Shown one piece after another: positions 1-12,475 of a DNA stretch of 64,000 nt. This DNA comes from Dietzia massiliensis (lineage in GTDB: Bacteria > Actinomycetota > Actinomycetes > Mycobacteriales > Mycobacteriaceae). Position numbers and translations under genes: made by a program. Every line of letters begins with the position of its first letter. Position 1 is the first letter of the stretch. Where the stretch lies: positions 62,001 to 126,000 of the forward strand of contig NZ_JAHBAV010000001.1 in assembly GCF_018390595.1 (NCBI RefSeq). Reading direction: 5' to 3'. The notes beneath the pieces were generated by a model. The model was not told the origin of the DNA and did not search any database. It saw only the letters and a list, made by a program, of their open reading frames with translations.

Positions 1-2
1 TC

Positions 3-707
3 CTCTCGGACTCGATCCGGGCCAGGTTCCCGCAGCTTGCTAGTCGCGCACCTCGGCGCGACGACGTGGAAGCGGTGCTGTCGGAGGCCATGCCAGGCAT
101 GGCGTACGACTCGGCACGCCGAGTCTTCCGGTACTTCTCGGACACGCCGGCTGGTCTGAGCGCAGTTCTTACCCGAACCCCGTCCTCGCACCGGACCCGG
201 GTCGGCGCCGGCGAAGATCCCGTGGTGGAGCAACTGAGCAGGGCGCTCTCCGGAGCAGGTTTCGTCTCCGTGTCGGTGCCATATGGGCGCAGTGACGAGA
301 TCGCAGACCAGCTCGCCATGCACGTCGGAGGTCAGGTGGTGGACCTGTCCGACAAGGTGCTGGGCAGGCTCGACGAAGCGCTCATCGCGAGCGGGCAGGA
401 AAGCAAACGCGATGAGGTCCTGCAACTCGCCCCAGACCAGCTGCGGCCGGTGATGGAGACCCATGTTCGGTCGGTCCTGGACGAGGTGGATGCGTTGCCC
501 GACCCCGTGGTGGTCCTCACGGAGGCATCGCTGCTGGCGGGGTATTCGCAACTCGATCAGCTCTCACGGTGGACCAACCTTTCCGCCCCACCGCAGCGGC
601 CGGTGGTGCTGATCACCAGCCGCCCCACGGATGCCCCGGGGCAGCCGGATCAGGTGGAGGGCCGACAGTTGCCGATCACAAGTGATTCGCAACTCGTCAG
701 CGTCTAG
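3..707 (+). CDS. pglW: Probable C-terminal end of PglW, BREX type 2 Ser/Thr kinase (partial)
   Basis: The reading frame is open from the window edge to a TAG stop, so this is the 3' end of a longer gene; the GTG at 66 and ATG at 90 are internal codons. The visible 234 residues contain no kinase motifs. They end in a segment of the type VVVLTEASLL..., then RPVVLITSRP, followed by a short tail, which resembles the tails I recall for PglW proteins. The main support is position: it is immediately upstream of pglX on the same strand, where pglW sits in BREX type 2 loci. PglW is a large protein with an N-terminal kinase region, which would lie outside the window. The assignment is therefore family knowledge plus context, not motif identification. 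A 72-nt gap separates it from pglX. Confidence 0.65.
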   Translation, partial: LSDSIRARFPQLASRAPRRDDVEAVLSEAMPGMAYDSARRVFRYFSDTPAGLSAVLTRTPSSHRTRVGAGEDPVVEQLSRALSGAGFVSVSVPYGRSDEIADQLAMHVGGQVVDLSDKVLGRLDEALIASGQESKRDEVLQLAPDQLRPVMETHVRSVLDEVDALPDPVVVLTEASLLAGYSQLDQLSRWTNLSAPPQRPVVLITSRPTDAPGQPDQVEGRQLPITSDSQLVSV

Positions 708-779
708 TCGTTTATCACTTCTCAAGATCGTTCGGATGGCCCGGTTTCCGGAGCCGCCCTCAAGGAAAGGATGTGCCAC

Positions 780-3700
780 ATGGCTGGTCGTGCGCGGGGC
801 GGGCGGAAGGCTCAGGATCAGACGTTGACGCAGGCGTTGCAGCCGGTGGTGCGTGATTTGGTTGAGGACATGCGCGAGCGGTTGGAGGACGACGCCGACC
901 AGGCGGCTGTGTGGAGGGCGCGGCATGCCGGGTTGGTGGAGGCACAGCGCACTGGTGCTACATGGACAGATTGGGTGGAGGACCAGCTCACGCAGGCTGC
1001 GGTGGGGTGGGTGCTCACCAGCGTGTTTGTGCGTTTCTGTGAGGACAACGACCTGCTGGGGCGACATAAGCGGTGGATCAGCGGCGCTGATGCTGATGGG
1101 CGGGCCCGGGCGGTGGATGAACAGGAGCGGTTTTTCACGCAGAACCTTGATCAGGGGTTCCGCGGGTATCTGAGGTATGCGTTTGCGCAGCTTGAGCGTT
1201 CTCCTGCTGCCGCGTCACTGGTGGGTGAGCATGCGGCGATCCACATTGCTGAGCCGAGTGATCAGGCCGCGCAGCGGTTGGTGGAATTCTGGCGCCAGGC
1301 TGACGCGGAGAATGCGACCGTGTGGGCATTGCAAGATCCGCAGCTCGATACGCGATTTCTTGGCGATATGTATCAAGATTTGTCCGAGTACGCGAAGAAG
1401 AAGTACGCGTTGCTGCAGACACCGGAGTTCGTGGAGGAGTTCATTCTCGATCGCACCTTGACGCCGGCGTTGGTGGAGCGTCGTCCTCGCCGTCCCCGGG
1501 TTGAGGATGATGGGCGCACTACTCCGGTGGACTTCAAGGTCATTGACCCGACGTGCGGTTCGGGCCACTTCCTCCTCGGGGCGTTCGGCCGATTGCTGGA
1601 CTATTGGCGACAGAATGAGCCGGGGCTTGATCCGGCGGAGCATGCCCGGCTGGCGCTGGAGTCGATTCACGGGGTGGACATCAATCCGTTCGCTGTCGCC
1701 ATCGCCAGGTTCCGACTGGTGGTAGCGGCGCTCCAGGCGATGGGCATGTCGAGTCTGTTGGACGCACCCCAGCTGCCGCTAAACGTATACGCGGGTGACT
1801 CGTTGCTGTGGAGCGAAGACTCGGCTGGCCAGTCCGGTCTTGAGTACGGCATCTCCTTCGACCCGGACGCGGTGGCGAGTGGCGCGCAACTGACCACCGA
1901 GGACGTCGAGGCTCTGCGTCGAGTTTTGGCGCGGGATCAGTACGACGTGGTGGTGGGAAATCCCCCCTACATCACGGTCAAGGACAAGGCGCTCAATCAG
2001 CGTTACCGCGAGTTGTACAGCTACTGTAAGGGCACCTACGCACTCACGGTGCCGTTCATGGAGCAATTCCACGCCCTCGCCAAATCCGGAACACTGGACA
2101 AGTTGCGTGCGGGATGGATCGGACAAATCACCTCTAACTCGTTCATGGCGCGCGAATTCGGCGTCCCTCTCATCGAAGAATTTTTGCCGCGGAAGGACCT
2201 TCTCGAGGTAATCGATACCTCCGGCGCCTACATCCCCGGCCATGGCACGCCAACGGTGACGCTGGTGTCGCGGAACCGGCCACCACAAGCAGACTCTGTC
2301 CGCGCAGTCTTGGGAATCCAAGGCGAACCGGGAACACCGGACGACGCCGCGCAGGGTCTCGTATGGCGAAGCATCATCGAACACATCGACTCTTCGGGAT
2401 ACGAAAATCAGTGGATTAGCGTTACTAGCCTAGAGCGGCAGGGGTTGACCAACCATCCGTGGTCGTTGCAGGGTGGGGCCGCCCCGGAAGTGACAGCACG
2501 CCTAAGTAAAAACCGAGAAGTGCTCGAGGGCAGGCTGGGCCGTCGGATAGGGTTTGCGAGTTTTCCTGGTCTAGACGATGCGTTCTTTGCTCCGAAGAAC
2601 AGCTTTGTGGCTCGTGGGATTGAGCTCGACGTCCTGCGAGACTTGGTTGTCGGCGAGGTGGTGCGGGATTGGGATATACGATCCACCGAAGTCGCTCTGG
2701 CTCCGTACGGAAACGATGCCGGACTAATAGCTCTCGATCAGCATTCCGGTTGGCATCGTTGGCTCTGGAGAAATCGCCGTCTGCTTCGAGCAGTCACGGG
2801 GTTCGCTGGAGAAACTCGGGAATCAGCAGATTCCGCCTGGTGGGGGTGGTACCGCTGGGTGGCTGAGCGATACCGGACTCCCCTGTCCATCACGTTTGCT
2901 TTTGTTGCGACGCATAACCATTTTGTGTTGGACCGGGGCGGGAAGGTATTCAAGCAATCCGCGCCGGTGATTAAGTTGCCGGAGGGTGCTGGTGAGGACG
3001 AGCATCTCGAGCTCCTCGGTGTACTGAACTCGTCGACGGCGTGCTTCTGGCTCAAGCAAAACTGCTTCGGCAAAGGGCTTGGAGGCGTGAATCAAGAGTC
3101 GCGACATGAACTTTTCGACGAGTTCTTCGAGTTTACTGGGACGACGTTGAAGGATTTCCCGCTTCCTACGGGGTCTGCTCTGGACCGTGCGCGGCGAATT
3201 GATGGCCTTGCACAGGAGCTGACGGCGACCGAGCCGGCGGCGTTGTTGGAGCGCGAACTGCCGTCGGCGGAATTGTTTGCTCGTGGCGAGGCGGAGTGGG
3301 AGCGCATCCGATCGCTGATGATCGCCGAGCAAGAAGAGCTCGATTGGCAGGTGTATCACCTGTACGGGTTCACCGGGGCCGATGAGTCGCTGCCTGTAGG
3401 CGAAGTTCCGGGCATCGCGCTGGGTGAACGTGCATTTGAGATCGCTCTCGCACGGAGGGTGGCTGCCGGTGAGGCGGAAACGGCGTGGTTCGAGCGGCAT
3501 CGCTCCACCCCGATCACTCAGATCCCTGAGCATTTGCCCGAGGAGTACCGGAAGGTTGTGGAGCGTCGGCTTGAGTTGATCGGACAGGATCGGTCGCTGG
3601 AATTGTTGGAACGGCCCGAGTACAAGCGGCGCTGGTCCTCCACCCCGTGGCAGGACCGGGTCCGGCAGGCGCTGGCGTCGTGGATTCTGGACCGGCTCGA

Positions 3701-4463
3701 GAACCCGCAGTTGTGGAAGGCCGGCAACGGGTATCCGCAGCCGCAGTCAGTGCGTCAGCTCGCCGCACGAGTAGAGACCGATCCACTGCTGGAAGGCGTG
3801 GCCGGGGCGTTGGAGTTGTGGTCGACCAAGCGTCAAGCCGGGGTGTTGGCCAACCTTCTCGACCTGTTGAAGGACGAGGCGGTACCCCATCTGGCTGCAA
3901 TGCGGTTGAAAGACTCCGGGCTGCGGAAATTCGCTGCGTGGCAGGACACCTGGGACGCCCAGCGGGCTGAGGACCGTGGCGAGATCACCACTGCCGAGGT
4001 GCCGGTTCCTCCCAAGTACACCTCGGCCGATTTCCGGAAGTCGTCCTACTGGCAGGCGCGCGGCAAACTCGACGTGCCCAAGGAACGGTTCATTTCCTAC
4101 CCCGACGCCTCCGGGCCCGATGATCCCACCCCGATGCTCGGGTGGGCAGGCTGGGACCACGCAGAGCAAGGCATCGCGCTGCTGTCGCTGTACGACGACC
4201 GCAAAGATGACACCCCGACCGAGCAACTCGTCCCGCTTGTAGCCGGACTGGCCGAGGTCATGCCCTGGATCAGGCAGTGGCACTCCGGTATGGACGCCAC
4301 CCTCGGACTGGACTGGGCCGACTACCTTAACGGCCAACTGGCCACCCTCGCCGACAACGTGGGCGTTGCCGTCGACGACCTCGCCAACTGGCGGCCCGCC
4401 CCAGCGACCCGCGGCCGCAGACGCGCCGCATCAACCGCTACTGCACCCGTTACGGAAAGCTAG
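780..4463 (+). CDS. pglX: PglX, BREX type 2 adenine-specific DNA methyltransferase
   Basis: PglX is the N6-adenine methyltransferase that marks host DNA in BREX/Pgl systems and is also needed for phage exclusion. At 1227 residues it has the expected size. The SAM-binding motif DPTCGSGHF lies at about residues 256-264 and the catalytic NPPY motif at 394-397, in the order of gamma-class N6-adenine methylases. The long C-terminal half should hold target recognition. I prefer the ATG at 780 over the one at 771 because AAGGAAAGG ends at 770, giving a usable spacing only for the later start. The next gene, pglY, begins 4 nt after the stop. Base composition is uneven along the gene: the first 700 nt favour T at third codon positions, the middle (roughly 2.0-3.1 kb) is poorer in GC, and the end is GC-rich. 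No long homopolymer tract suggesting phase variation was seen. Confidence 0.93.
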   Translation: MAGRARGGRKAQDQTLTQALQPVVRDLVEDMRERLEDDADQAAVWRARHAGLVEAQRTGATWTDWVEDQLTQAAVGWVLTSVFVRFCEDNDLLGRHKRWISGADADGRARAVDEQERFFTQNLDQGFRGYLRYAFAQLERSPAAASLVGEHAAIHIAEPSDQAAQRLVEFWRQADAENATVWALQDPQLDTRFLGDMYQDLSEYAKKKYALLQTPEFVEEFILDRTLTPALVERRPRRPRVEDDGRTTPVDFKVIDPTCGSGHFLLGAFGRLLDYWRQNEPGLDPAEHARLALESIHGVDINPFAVAIARFRLVVAALQAMGMSSLLDAPQLPLNVYAGDSLLWSEDSAGQSGLEYGISFDPDAVASGAQLTTEDVEALRRVLARDQYDVVVGNPPYITVKDKALNQRYRELYSYCKGTYALTVPFMEQFHALAKSGTLDKLRAGWIGQITSNSFMAREFGVPLIEEFLPRKDLLEVIDTSGAYIPGHGTPTVTLVSRNRPPQADSVRAVLGIQGEPGTPDDAAQGLVWRSIIEHIDSSGYENQWISVTSLERQGLTNHPWSLQGGAAPEVTARLSKNREVLEGRLGRRIGFASFPGLDDAFFAPKNSFVARGIELDVLRDLVVGEVVRDWDIRSTEVALAPYGNDAGLIALDQHSGWHRWLWRNRRLLRAVTGFAGETRESADSAWWGWYRWVAERYRTPLSITFAFVATHNHFVLDRGGKVFKQSAPVIKLPEGAGEDEHLELLGVLNSSTACFWLKQNCFGKGLGGVNQESRHELFDEFFEFTGTTLKDFPLPTGSALDRARRIDGLAQELTATEPAALLERELPSAELFARGEAEWERIRSLMIAEQEELDWQVYHLYGFTGADESLPVGEVPGIALGERAFEIALARRVAAGEAETAWFERHRSTPITQIPEHLPEEYRKVVERRLELIGQDRSLELLERPEYKRRWSSTPWQDRVRQALASWILDRLENPQLWKAGNGYPQPQSVRQLAARVETDPLLEGVAGALELWSTKRQAGVLANLLDLLKDEAVPHLAAMRLKDSGLRKFAAWQDTWDAQRAEDRGEITTAEVPVPPKYTSADFRKSSYWQARGKLDVPKERFISYPDASGPDDPTPMLGWAGWDHAEQGIALLSLYDDRKDDTPTEQLVPLVAGLAEVMPWIRQWHSGMDATLGLDWADYLNGQLATLADNVGVAVDDLANWRPAPATRGRRRAASTATAPVTES

Positions 4464-4467
4464 ACCC

Positions 4468-7400
4468 ATGGCCTTCACCCCACCCGGCGCCCCAGCACCC
4501 GGCACAAGCCCCTCCCTGCGGGAGATCTTCTCGATTCCCGACCATTCGGGTACCTCGACGTTCGTACTCCAGCTCTCCGAGGCCACTACCGCCGACGAAT
4601 TGGGCGCCACCCTCGCCGACTACGTGGTGACCCCCTCTATCGCCGACGCTTTCGACGCCGCACTCGCCCTGGTCGACAGCGCCATCGCCGAAGGAGAGAA
4701 CAAGGGAGCCTTCCTCAAGGGCTCCTTCGGCTCCGGTAAATCGCACTTCATGGCTGTGCTCATGGCCTTGCTCAGCGGAAACCCTCAAGCCCGGATGATC
4801 CCCGAGCTACAAGAACACGTCGCCCGCCACCCCCGTGCGACGAACTCGACAATCCTCACCTTGCCCTTCCACTTCCTCGGCTCCGACTCCATCGAGGACA
4901 CTCTCTTCACCGGGTATCTAGAGCAGCTGGCCGAGCTGCACCCCGGCGCCACCCCGCCAGTTCTGCACCGCGCCGAAGGGCTGCTGGAGAACGCAGAACA
5001 GATGCGGGCGACCGTCGGAGACGAACAATTCTTCGCGACCCTCGCGCAAGCGACCACAGGACCGGACGGGACCACCTCGTCGTCGTCGACACCTGGCGGC
5101 CTCGACCTGGCAGCGCTCGGCGGCGCTCCCGCCCGCACCTGGGACACCGCCACCTACGATCGCGCCCGTCACCCCGCGGCCGACCGCATCGACCGCGACC
5201 ACCTCATCTCCGCACTCAGTCAGACCTGGTTCACCTCGGCAAGCACCAACACCGACTGGCTGCACCTACCCGACGGTCTCGCCGCCATCTCGGCTCACGC
5301 CAAAGGGCTCGGCTACGAGGCCGTGGTGCTGCTGCTCGACGAACTCATCCTGTGGCTGACGTTCCACTTCTCCAACCGCGACTTCTTCGGTCGGGAGATC
5401 CAGAAACTCACCGGATTCATCGAATCCGCGCAAGGACGCATGTCGATCCCCGTGGTGAGCTTCATCGCCCGCCAGCACGACCTCAAGGCATGGAAAGACT
5501 CCTCCATCGAAGCCGGCGAAGCCGCCAGCATCCGCGAGAAGTCCATCGCCCACCAGGAAGGACGCTTCTCCTCCATCACCCTCGGGACGGCCAACCTTCC
5601 GCAGATCGCGCATCGCCGACTCCTCTCACCCAAGGATGCTTCAGCAGCAGCCGCACTCCAGGAATCGTTCGACAAGCTGCACCTGTCGGCCGCCGTCAAG
5701 CCGGTCCTTCTGGACAAGGTCAACACCGACGATCAGCACCGCGGCTCCAGCGAAGACGACTTCCGGCTCACCTACCCGTTCAGCCCCGTCCTCATCGACA
5801 CCCTCATCAACCTCTCCTCCGCCATGCAGCGTGACCGAACCGCGCTCAAGGTAATGGAGACGATGCTCGTCGACCTCGCCGACACCATGACCATCGACCA
5901 GGTCATCCCCGTCGGTGAAGTGTTCGACTACATCATCGAAGGCAACCAGCGCGGCGGCGCCGACGAGGCAGTGGCCGCGCGGTTCCGGACCGCGCGTACC
6001 CTGTGGCACGACAAGCTCCGGCCTGCGGTGTTCGCGCAGTTCCCCGACCAGGACCCGGCAGTTCCCGACCTGCAGCAACCACGCGGTGTTCGCGCCCGGC
6101 TGCGGCTGGCCAAGACGCTGCTGCTCTCGGCTTTGGCGCCCGAGGTGCCCGGTCTCAAGGCACTCACCGCCAGCCGGCTCGCGCATCTCAACCATGGTGA
6201 GCTCACCGTCGTGGTGGCCAGCGATGCTCCCGCCCAGGCGCTGCAGGCGGTACGCGAATGGAACACCTCGGTCCCCGAGATCACCGTGGGCACCGACACC
6301 ACCGACCCGCTCATCTCCATCACCCTCGAAGAGCTGCCGTTCGACGAGATCCTCGACCGCGCCCGGGCCGAAGACACCTACCCGCGGCGCCGGGAGCGGC
6401 TCAGGTCGATCCTGATCAACGAACTCGGAATCGAGTCGGTACCGGTTCAGCAGGACAGCGCCCGCAGCACGCAGATCGTATGGCGTGGAACCACCCGCAC
6501 CGTCGAAATCGCCTTCGGCAACGTCCGAGACCCCGAGTCCGTACCCGACCACCTCGTCTCCCCCGTGGCGCCCGGGGCGTTGCGGGTGATCGTGGATCTC
6601 CCCCTCGATGACGACGACAAGTACGGCGTCACCGATGACCACGCCCGCCTCGACCGGATGCGCGCCGACGGCCTCGACGCGTTCAGCCTCGCCTGGCTGC
6701 CCGCGTTTCTCGACCGCAAGCAGATGGAGGACTTGGGAAGGCTCGTCACGATCGACTGGGTGCTTCAGCCGGAGAAGTGGCGTGGCTACACCAGCTACCT
6801 CGCCGAGGGTGACCGCGAGCGGGTGCGGCAGGTCATGTACACCCAGCGCGACCAGCTCGCGGGGCAGCTCGCGGCCATTCTGCGACAGAAGTACGGCGTC
6901 ACCGGCGGTGAGACCTTCCCCGAAGGGCAACCTCCCGTCCGTTCGATGGATACCACCGTCGACGTCCAGAGGCCCGTGGGCGCGACCCTCGGTGAAGCCG
7001 CACGGCGCCTCTACGAGCAGGCCTTCGACCAGCGGTACCCCGACCACCCGCGGTTCGACACCACCACCGCGCTCACCCAGGCCGATTTCGGTCGCGCCCT
7101 CGAGACGCTCCGAGCGTCCGACTCCCACGCGGACGGTCGGGCGAACTTCGACAAATCCGTACGCCGCTCCGTGGCGCTGGTACTCGGAGGACTGCGGGTA
7201 GCCAACGTGTACGAGGCACACCTGGTGTTCCCCAGCTCGGAGTTCTCTACGTTTGCAGGACAGATCGACCGGGGACTGCAGGACAGCGGACTCGGCCCAG
7301 ACGCCCACGGCACCGTCACTGTCGGGGACCTCACTCAGGTGATCGACAAGCTCCGGCAGACCGCGGGGCTCACCAAGGAAAGTCTCGTGTTGCTCGCCGC

Positions 7401-8355
7401 TGCGTGGGCCGAGTCCCGAGACCGGAGCTGGTTCCTGCACAACGCGCCGATCGCGGCTCCCGCATTCAAGGACATCCAGCTCCACCACCAGCTCCGCGAG
7501 CCCGTCCTGCCCGCGCAGGAAGACTGGACCCGTGCCGTTCGGGCTGCCCAGCACCTGTTCGGGCTGCCCGAGCGGCACCACCTGTCCCCCACCAACCTCA
7601 CCCGCCTGTCTACCGAGGTGGCCAGCTACGCCGCCGAACACAAGCAGGGCAGCGAGGACCTGGTCCAGCAGCTCTCCAAGCTGAGTGCGCGACTGGAGCT
7701 GCCGGAGGATGGGGCCCGGCTCGCACTTGCCCGCCGGCAGGCAGAACTCCTCCGGACTCTGGCGACAAAGAAAGACCGGCCCGGAGAACTCGTTGCAGCC
7801 TTGGCCGCCACCGAGGAGTCCGGCAACCGGTACCTCGGCGCGACAACCACAGAGGCGAGCCTGTCCATCACCAGCGCCGCTGACGTGGCCGCGGTGGCAC
7901 GGAACGTGGGGCAGAGCCTTGAAACCCTGCTCGCGGGACGCGAAAGGCCCGGAGCGTTGGGGGCGGACGCTCAGACGATCGTGTCCGGGCTCGCCACCGG
8001 CGTGGGCCAGCACGAGTTCGTGACCAACTTGGCCACCGCGGTGGGCAAGTTCGAGAAAGCCGCTCAAGCGTGGATTACCAAGGTCGTGGGATTGGTTGAT
8101 CCTTCCCCGCCAGTCGACCCTCCCCCGCCAGTCGTTCCTGATCCGCCAGACGATCCGGTGCATCCCGATCCGCCGAATCCGCCGGTTTCGGCAACGGAGA
8201 TCGAGATCAGAGGCAGTGGCACCCGCCGTCACTTCTCGGCCCAACGGTCGCAAGTGGCGTCGGCAGTGGAGACCGCCCTGAACGAGCTCCGAGAAGCTCA
8301 TGGCGAGCACGTTCGCTACCGCATCGACATCGCGGTTGAGGAGGACCAAGCGTGA
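4468..8355 (+). CDS. pglY: PglY, BREX type 2 ATPase
   Basis: This is the large P-loop ATPase of BREX type 2, the counterpart of BrxC in type 1; it is essential for Pgl phage resistance, though its exact mechanism is unknown. The 1295-residue product has a Walker A motif GSFGSGKS at residues 85-92 and a Walker B-like LLLDEL around residues 288-293. A proline/aspartate-rich linker ([10 protein letters not shown] type) near residues 1210-1240 precedes a short C-terminal domain. The frame is open further upstream within pglX, but the ATG at 4468 is preceded by GGAAAG and starts with the short Pro/Ala-rich stretch usual before the ATPase domain. The stop overlaps the pglZ start (GTGA), so the two are probably translationally coupled. 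Confidence 0.92.
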   Translation: MAFTPPGAPAPGTSPSLREIFSIPDHSGTSTFVLQLSEATTADELGATLADYVVTPSIADAFDAALALVDSAIAEGENKGAFLKGSFGSGKSHFMAVLMALLSGNPQARMIPELQEHVARHPRATNSTILTLPFHFLGSDSIEDTLFTGYLEQLAELHPGATPPVLHRAEGLLENAEQMRATVGDEQFFATLAQATTGPDGTTSSSSTPGGLDLAALGGAPARTWDTATYDRARHPAADRIDRDHLISALSQTWFTSASTNTDWLHLPDGLAAISAHAKGLGYEAVVLLLDELILWLTFHFSNRDFFGREIQKLTGFIESAQGRMSIPVVSFIARQHDLKAWKDSSIEAGEAASIREKSIAHQEGRFSSITLGTANLPQIAHRRLLSPKDASAAAALQESFDKLHLSAAVKPVLLDKVNTDDQHRGSSEDDFRLTYPFSPVLIDTLINLSSAMQRDRTALKVMETMLVDLADTMTIDQVIPVGEVFDYIIEGNQRGGADEAVAARFRTARTLWHDKLRPAVFAQFPDQDPAVPDLQQPRGVRARLRLAKTLLLSALAPEVPGLKALTASRLAHLNHGELTVVVASDAPAQALQAVREWNTSVPEITVGTDTTDPLISITLEELPFDEILDRARAEDTYPRRRERLRSILINELGIESVPVQQDSARSTQIVWRGTTRTVEIAFGNVRDPESVPDHLVSPVAPGALRVIVDLPLDDDDKYGVTDDHARLDRMRADGLDAFSLAWLPAFLDRKQMEDLGRLVTIDWVLQPEKWRGYTSYLAEGDRERVRQVMYTQRDQLAGQLAAILRQKYGVTGGETFPEGQPPVRSMDTTVDVQRPVGATLGEAARRLYEQAFDQRYPDHPRFDTTTALTQADFGRALETLRASDSHADGRANFDKSVRRSVALVLGGLRVANVYEAHLVFPSSEFSTFAGQIDRGLQDSGLGPDAHGTVTVGDLTQVIDKLRQTAGLTKESLVLLAAAWAESRDRSWFLHNAPIAAPAFKDIQLHHQLREPVLPAQEDWTRAVRAAQHLFGLPERHHLSPTNLTRLSTEVASYAAEHKQGSEDLVQQLSKLSARLELPEDGARLALARRQAELLRTLATKKDRPGELVAALAATEESGNRYLGATTTEASLSITSAADVAAVARNVGQSLETLLAGRERPGALGADAQTIVSGLATGVGQHEFVTNLATAVGKFEKAAQAWITKVVGLVDPSPPVDPPPPVVPDPPDDPVHPDPPNPPVSATEIEIRGSGTRRHFSAQRSQVASAVETALNELREAHGEHVRYRIDIAVEEDQA

Positions 8356-11177
8356 GCATGGCGTCGCAGGTGCACACCTCGTCGTCGTCACCCGCCACCG
8401 CGACCGAGGACGACATACGGGGCCTCCTCGTCGGTCTCTACCGCGACAAGAACGTCCGCAGAGGGTTGCTCGTCGTCCACGCCCAGCCGCGCTGGGACGG
8501 CCCGACCGCAATCTCGGTCGAGGACCTCATGGTCCCCGTTCACTGCTGCAGGACGGTTCTCCAACTCCGAGACGTCATCCGGCACCGAAACGACCCGGAC
8601 ACGCCGTGGCGGGTGGTCCTGACCGACCTCCGCGACGACGACATCCCCCACGGCGTCAAAGAGCACTTCAAACCAGTGGGCCGATCACTCGAACTCGACC
8701 CCACCCGCACGCTCCTCGGGTTGTTCTCGGCCGCACGGACCGGCGGTCGCGTTCCCCGCAATCGGCAGGACATACGTGGGCTCGTCGCACTGCTCTCCCC
8801 GCACCGGGCGTCGCTCGAACCCACCTCGACGCCCGTCCTCACCGCAGATCACCTCTATGCCGAAGTCACCCGTCACGTGCTCGGATTGGCCGAGAACACC
8901 CGACTCGCTGACCTGCTCGCCTGGAGTGCAACCCCCGAGGCCACCGAGTCCTGGGACCACGTCGCTGACGAACTGTCCGAACCCACCCGCCAGTCGCTCC
9001 TGACGTGGATCTGTCGCGGGCTCACCCTCACCGGATCAAGCATCCGGGCCCTGTGGTCCGCGCGGGGGCCCGGAGCCCTCCTGCCAGCAGGAGTCGTGGC
9101 CGAAACCTTGGGCCAGGGCGCCAGCAGCACCGACGGACGGAACCTCGCGGTGCCACGTGCACTCTTCCGCAAGCACGTGGGGCAACCTCAGGATGAGGAG
9201 ACCCTTCGTGACTGGGGACGAGGCGCAGCCACTGCCATACGGTCGATGCTCGACCACGGCCAGCCGGTGACCGCGGCCCTCGCCGAGGCCAGTCAGCTAC
9301 TCGACCACGTCGACGACACCTCCGACAGTCCCCTGCTCGCCGCATCCACAATTCTTCCGGGCGGCTTCCAGCGCCGGCTGGACCGGTTCGTCCGCACCCT
9401 AGCTCCCGTTTTGGCAGGGGGCGATGACCATCCCGCACTGCACGCCCTGGAGGACATGCGGCAACACGTAGACGCCGGGCGGGCCTACTCCGGCGACATC
9501 GACACCGCCGCCGCGCTCCTGCGGTTGCTGAGATGGCACCACACCGCAGCCGACCACGCCGAAGAGTCGATGCGCACCGCGACCATCGAACAAGCGATGC
9601 GCGAGTATGCCGCTGAGTTGAGCTGGGTGGACCGGGCCGTCAACACCGCCTGGAGGGGATTCTCCGCCGACCCCAAACCGGATGCTGGACACTCCACCGT
9701 GGACCCCGATGCGCTCACCCGCGACGTCACCAACCGCGTGCTCGACACGCGTAAGCGAATTGACCGGGCCTTCGGCGCCTTGGCCGCCAGCAGGCTCGCC
9801 GACGGAGCCTCCGCTGGCTCGGCCCTGCTCGTGGAAGACGTCATAGGCAAGGTCATCGAGCCGCTCCACAAGTCCGGACCGGTTTCCGGCGAAGAGCGCA
9901 AGCGCCGGCCGCTGCTGGTATTGGTGGTCGACGGGCTCTCGATGGCGGCAGCCCACGGCCTCTCAGAGGACCTCCGCAACCGACACGGCACCGTCTGGCA
10001 GCAACTCGATCTGAGCGCCCGCGGCCTCCACGTGGCGGCAACCACACTGCCGTCGGTCACCACCTACTCCCGGACCTCGCTGCTCACCGGCACGCTCATG
10101 GCAGGCGGGCAGACCGAGGAGACGCAGGGCTTCGCTGCAGCCCTGCCCGGAGCTCGACTGTTCCACAAGGCCGCACTCGACTCCGGGATCGCAGACCAGG
10201 TCCGGCAGACCATCTACGACACCACCCACACTCCGGTCGTCGGGGCCGTCCTCAATACTGTCGACGACGCGTTGGATCGCTCGGACCCCATTGCCGCCAC
10301 CTGGACCACCCAGCGGATCACCCACATGGACAAGCTCCTGGAGTACGCCCGCGCCGTCGGTCGAGACGTGGTGATCGTGTCCGATCACGGGCACGTGGTG
10401 GAACGCAGCCAGATCCCCAAAGCTGATGCGGACACCGCGGTCAGCGCCCGCTGGCGCCCCAGCGACGGACCCCCCGCCGACGACCGGGAACGGGAAGTCT
10501 CCGGCACCAGAGTGCTGTCACCCGGCGGATCGGCAATTCTGGCGGTGGACGAGGACCTGCGGTACACGGGGAAGAAGGCGGGCTACCACGGTGGCGCCGC
10601 GCCAGCTGAGATCTGCGCTCCCATTTCCGTGCTCGTACAGTCGCTCGACGGGCTCGACGAAGATTCCCTTTTTCCCGCTGCGCTTCCGATGTCGGACCCG
10701 TGGCCCGCATGGTGGGACCTCGGCGCACCCGAGCCCGCAATTCGGGGGGCGGACACTGCCGGCGCGAGTCAGCCGGAATGGCCCACGCCGCCGCCGACCT
10801 CGACACCCAGTGAACTGCAGAGCTCGCTGTTCGACGATCCCGAGCCGCCGCCCTCGTCCAAGGCGACATCACGCACCAGCGACTTGTACACCTCCCTGGC
10901 CAGGAACCGTCAGTTCAGGGACCAGGTCCAGGCGCACAACATCGGGCTCGAACCGCGCGAGTTCGCTGATGCCCTTCGCGCCATCGCCCACAACAATGGG
11001 CGGATGCCGATGGCAGGACTCGCCGAACGAGTGGGGCTGAACGCCATCCGTCTGCGGGGCACACTGACCCGCATGCAGAAGGTGGTCAACATTGACGGCA
11101 TGCCGGTCCTTGAGATCGACGGGAATGATGTCGTCTTCAGCCCCGAGCTTCTCCGCGAACAGTACGGACTCCCATGA
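8352..11177 (+). CDS. pglZ: PglZ, BREX alkaline-phosphatase-superfamily protein
   Basis: PglZ is the hallmark protein of all BREX systems and carries an alkaline-phosphatase-superfamily domain predicted to bind metal. The 941-residue sequence shows the metal-ligand pattern of that fold: VVDGLS with D527, the [13 protein letters not shown] segment with the candidate nucleophile region near residue 565, SDHGH with D678, H679 and H681, and YHGG with H746. The C-terminal 140 residues, after a Pro/Ser-rich linker, look like a separate helical domain. The start is a GTG overlapping the pglY stop by 4 nt; an ATG two codons later is also possible. The stop overlaps the brxD start (ATGA). Its place between pglY and brxD fits BREX type 2 exactly. 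Confidence 0.93.
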   Translation: MSMASQVHTSSSSPATATEDDIRGLLVGLYRDKNVRRGLLVVHAQPRWDGPTAISVEDLMVPVHCCRTVLQLRDVIRHRNDPDTPWRVVLTDLRDDDIPHGVKEHFKPVGRSLELDPTRTLLGLFSAARTGGRVPRNRQDIRGLVALLSPHRASLEPTSTPVLTADHLYAEVTRHVLGLAENTRLADLLAWSATPEATESWDHVADELSEPTRQSLLTWICRGLTLTGSSIRALWSARGPGALLPAGVVAETLGQGASSTDGRNLAVPRALFRKHVGQPQDEETLRDWGRGAATAIRSMLDHGQPVTAALAEASQLLDHVDDTSDSPLLAASTILPGGFQRRLDRFVRTLAPVLAGGDDHPALHALEDMRQHVDAGRAYSGDIDTAAALLRLLRWHHTAADHAEESMRTATIEQAMREYAAELSWVDRAVNTAWRGFSADPKPDAGHSTVDPDALTRDVTNRVLDTRKRIDRAFGALAASRLADGASAGSALLVEDVIGKVIEPLHKSGPVSGEERKRRPLLVLVVDGLSMAAAHGLSEDLRNRHGTVWQQLDLSARGLHVAATTLPSVTTYSRTSLLTGTLMAGGQTEETQGFAAALPGARLFHKAALDSGIADQVRQTIYDTTHTPVVGAVLNTVDDALDRSDPIAATWTTQRITHMDKLLEYARAVGRDVVIVSDHGHVVERSQIPKADADTAVSARWRPSDGPPADDREREVSGTRVLSPGGSAILAVDEDLRYTGKKAGYHGGAAPAEICAPISVLVQSLDGLDEDSLFPAALPMSDPWPAWWDLGAPEPAIRGADTAGASQPEWPTPPPTSTPSELQSSLFDDPEPPPSSKATSRTSDLYTSLARNRQFRDQVQAHNIGLEPREFADALRAIAHNNGRMPMAGLAERVGLNAIRLRGTLTRMQKVVNIDGMPVLEIDGNDVVFSPELLREQYGLP

Positions 11178-12475
11178 GCCTGTCCCCCGCCCGCCGCACC
11201 GCCATCGTCGATGCCCTGCGCAAGGGCACTGTGCCCGCCGAAGGCCTCGACCAACTCGCCGTGGGCCTGGATCGCCTGGCCCCGGTGATCGGGGAGGAAC
11301 TGGACAAGGTGGCCGGCGGCGCAGCGGTCTTCAAGGCCGTCCGCGGCGAATACGGCTCGGGCAAGACGTTCTTCGCACGCTGGATGCAACAGCAGGCCAT
11401 CGAGCGGGGTTTCGCCGTGGCTGAAGTCCAGATCTCCGAGCTGGAAACCCCGTTGCACAGGCTGGAGACCGTCTACCGGCGATCTTGCGAAGAACTCCGT
11501 ACCCCCGCGGTATCCCGACAGGCATTCCGGGCGGTGCTCGACGACTGGCTCCTCGGAGTGGAAGACGACGCGGCCTCCTCTGGAGCAGACGGCGCCGAAT
11601 TGCTCGAAGAGCGACTGCGCTCCGTCGCCGATGCTGCGCCCGTGTTCCCACTCGCTCTGCGCGGGTACCGGGACGCATTGCTCAACGGTGATACCGAGGT
11701 TGCCGACGGGCTTGCCGCCTGGCTCGGTGGTCAACGCAACGTCGCCGCGTCGGCCAAACGAGCCGCCGGGGTGAAGGGCGAACTCGACCACTTCCTGGCG
11801 ATGGGATTCTTTCAGGGACTGCTCCAGGTGCTCGCCGGCTCCGGCCACCGCGGGCTCCTGCTGGTCCTGGATGAGGTCGAGACCCTGCAGCGCATGCGCG
11901 GCGACGTTCGCGAGAAGGCCCTCAACGCACTGAGGCAGTGGATCGACGAGCTCGACTCCGGCCGCTACCCCGGGATGTACCTTCTCATCACCGGGACCAG
12001 CGCCTTCTTCGAAGGACAACAGGGCATCAAGCGACTGCCTCCGCTCGACCAGCGGATCGGCGTGAAGTTCGACGCCGACCCTCGCTTCGACAACCCCCGG
12101 CAACCGCAGATCCGGCTTCAAGCCTTCGACTTCGACCGACTGGTCGAGGTCGGGTCGCGCGTGCGTGACCTCTACGCGGTCGGCCTCGACCCCGCCGTCG
12201 CCCAGCGGGTCACCACCCTCGTCGACGACGCCTACCTGCGCGTGCTCGCCGAGTCCGTGGCGGGAAAACTCGGCGGCCAGGTGGGGATCGCACCCCGCCA
12301 GTACCTGCGGATGCTCGTCGACTGCCTGGATCGCGTCGAGATGTTCCCGGACTTCCTCCCGCGGCAGCACTTCACGCCCACGCTCGATGCGACCGACCTC
12401 AGCCAGAGCGAACGGTCCGCGGTGGCGAGCTCGTCGTCGTCAATCATCGACGACCCCGAGGCCATCGAGCTCTAG
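11174..12475 (+). CDS. brxD: BrxD, BREX type 2 ATP-binding protein
   Basis: BrxD is a P-loop ATPase found in BREX type 2 next to the helicase BrxHI; its biochemical role is not settled. The 433-residue protein has Walker A GEYGSGKT at residues 58-65 and Walker B LLVLDEVE with D233 and E234, followed by a sensor-like LITGTS near residue 275. This is the layout of the DUF2791-type AAA-like family. The ATG lies inside the overlap with the pglZ stop, and the TAG stop is followed at once by the ATG of brxHI, so expression as one operon is very likely. Confidence 0.88.
   Translation: MSLSPARRTAIVDALRKGTVPAEGLDQLAVGLDRLAPVIGEELDKVAGGAAVFKAVRGEYGSGKTFFARWMQQQAIERGFAVAEVQISELETPLHRLETVYRRSCEELRTPAVSRQAFRAVLDDWLLGVEDDAASSGADGAELLEERLRSVADAAPVFPLALRGYRDALLNGDTEVADGLAAWLGGQRNVAASAKRAAGVKGELDHFLAMGFFQGLLQVLAGSGHRGLLLVLDEVETLQRMRGDVREKALNALRQWIDELDSGRYPGMYLLITGTSAFFEGQQGIKRLPPLDQRIGVKFDADPRFDNPRQPQIRLQAFDFDRLVEVGSRVRDLYAVGLDPAVAQRVTTLVDDAYLRVLAESVAGKLGGQVGIAPRQYLRMLVDCLDRVEMFPDFLPRQHFTPTLDATDLSQSERSAVASSSSSIIDDPEAIEL

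Noticed and set aside
780..4463. Phase-variable homopolymer tract in pglX
   Set aside because: Streptomyces pglX varies through a G tract, but the longest runs seen here are only 5-6 nt (for example C6 at 1962-1967).
5641..8511. 956-codon open frame antisense to pglY
   Set aside because: Lies opposite a gene with clear motifs; long antisense frames are normal at this GC content and the product has no recognisable domain.
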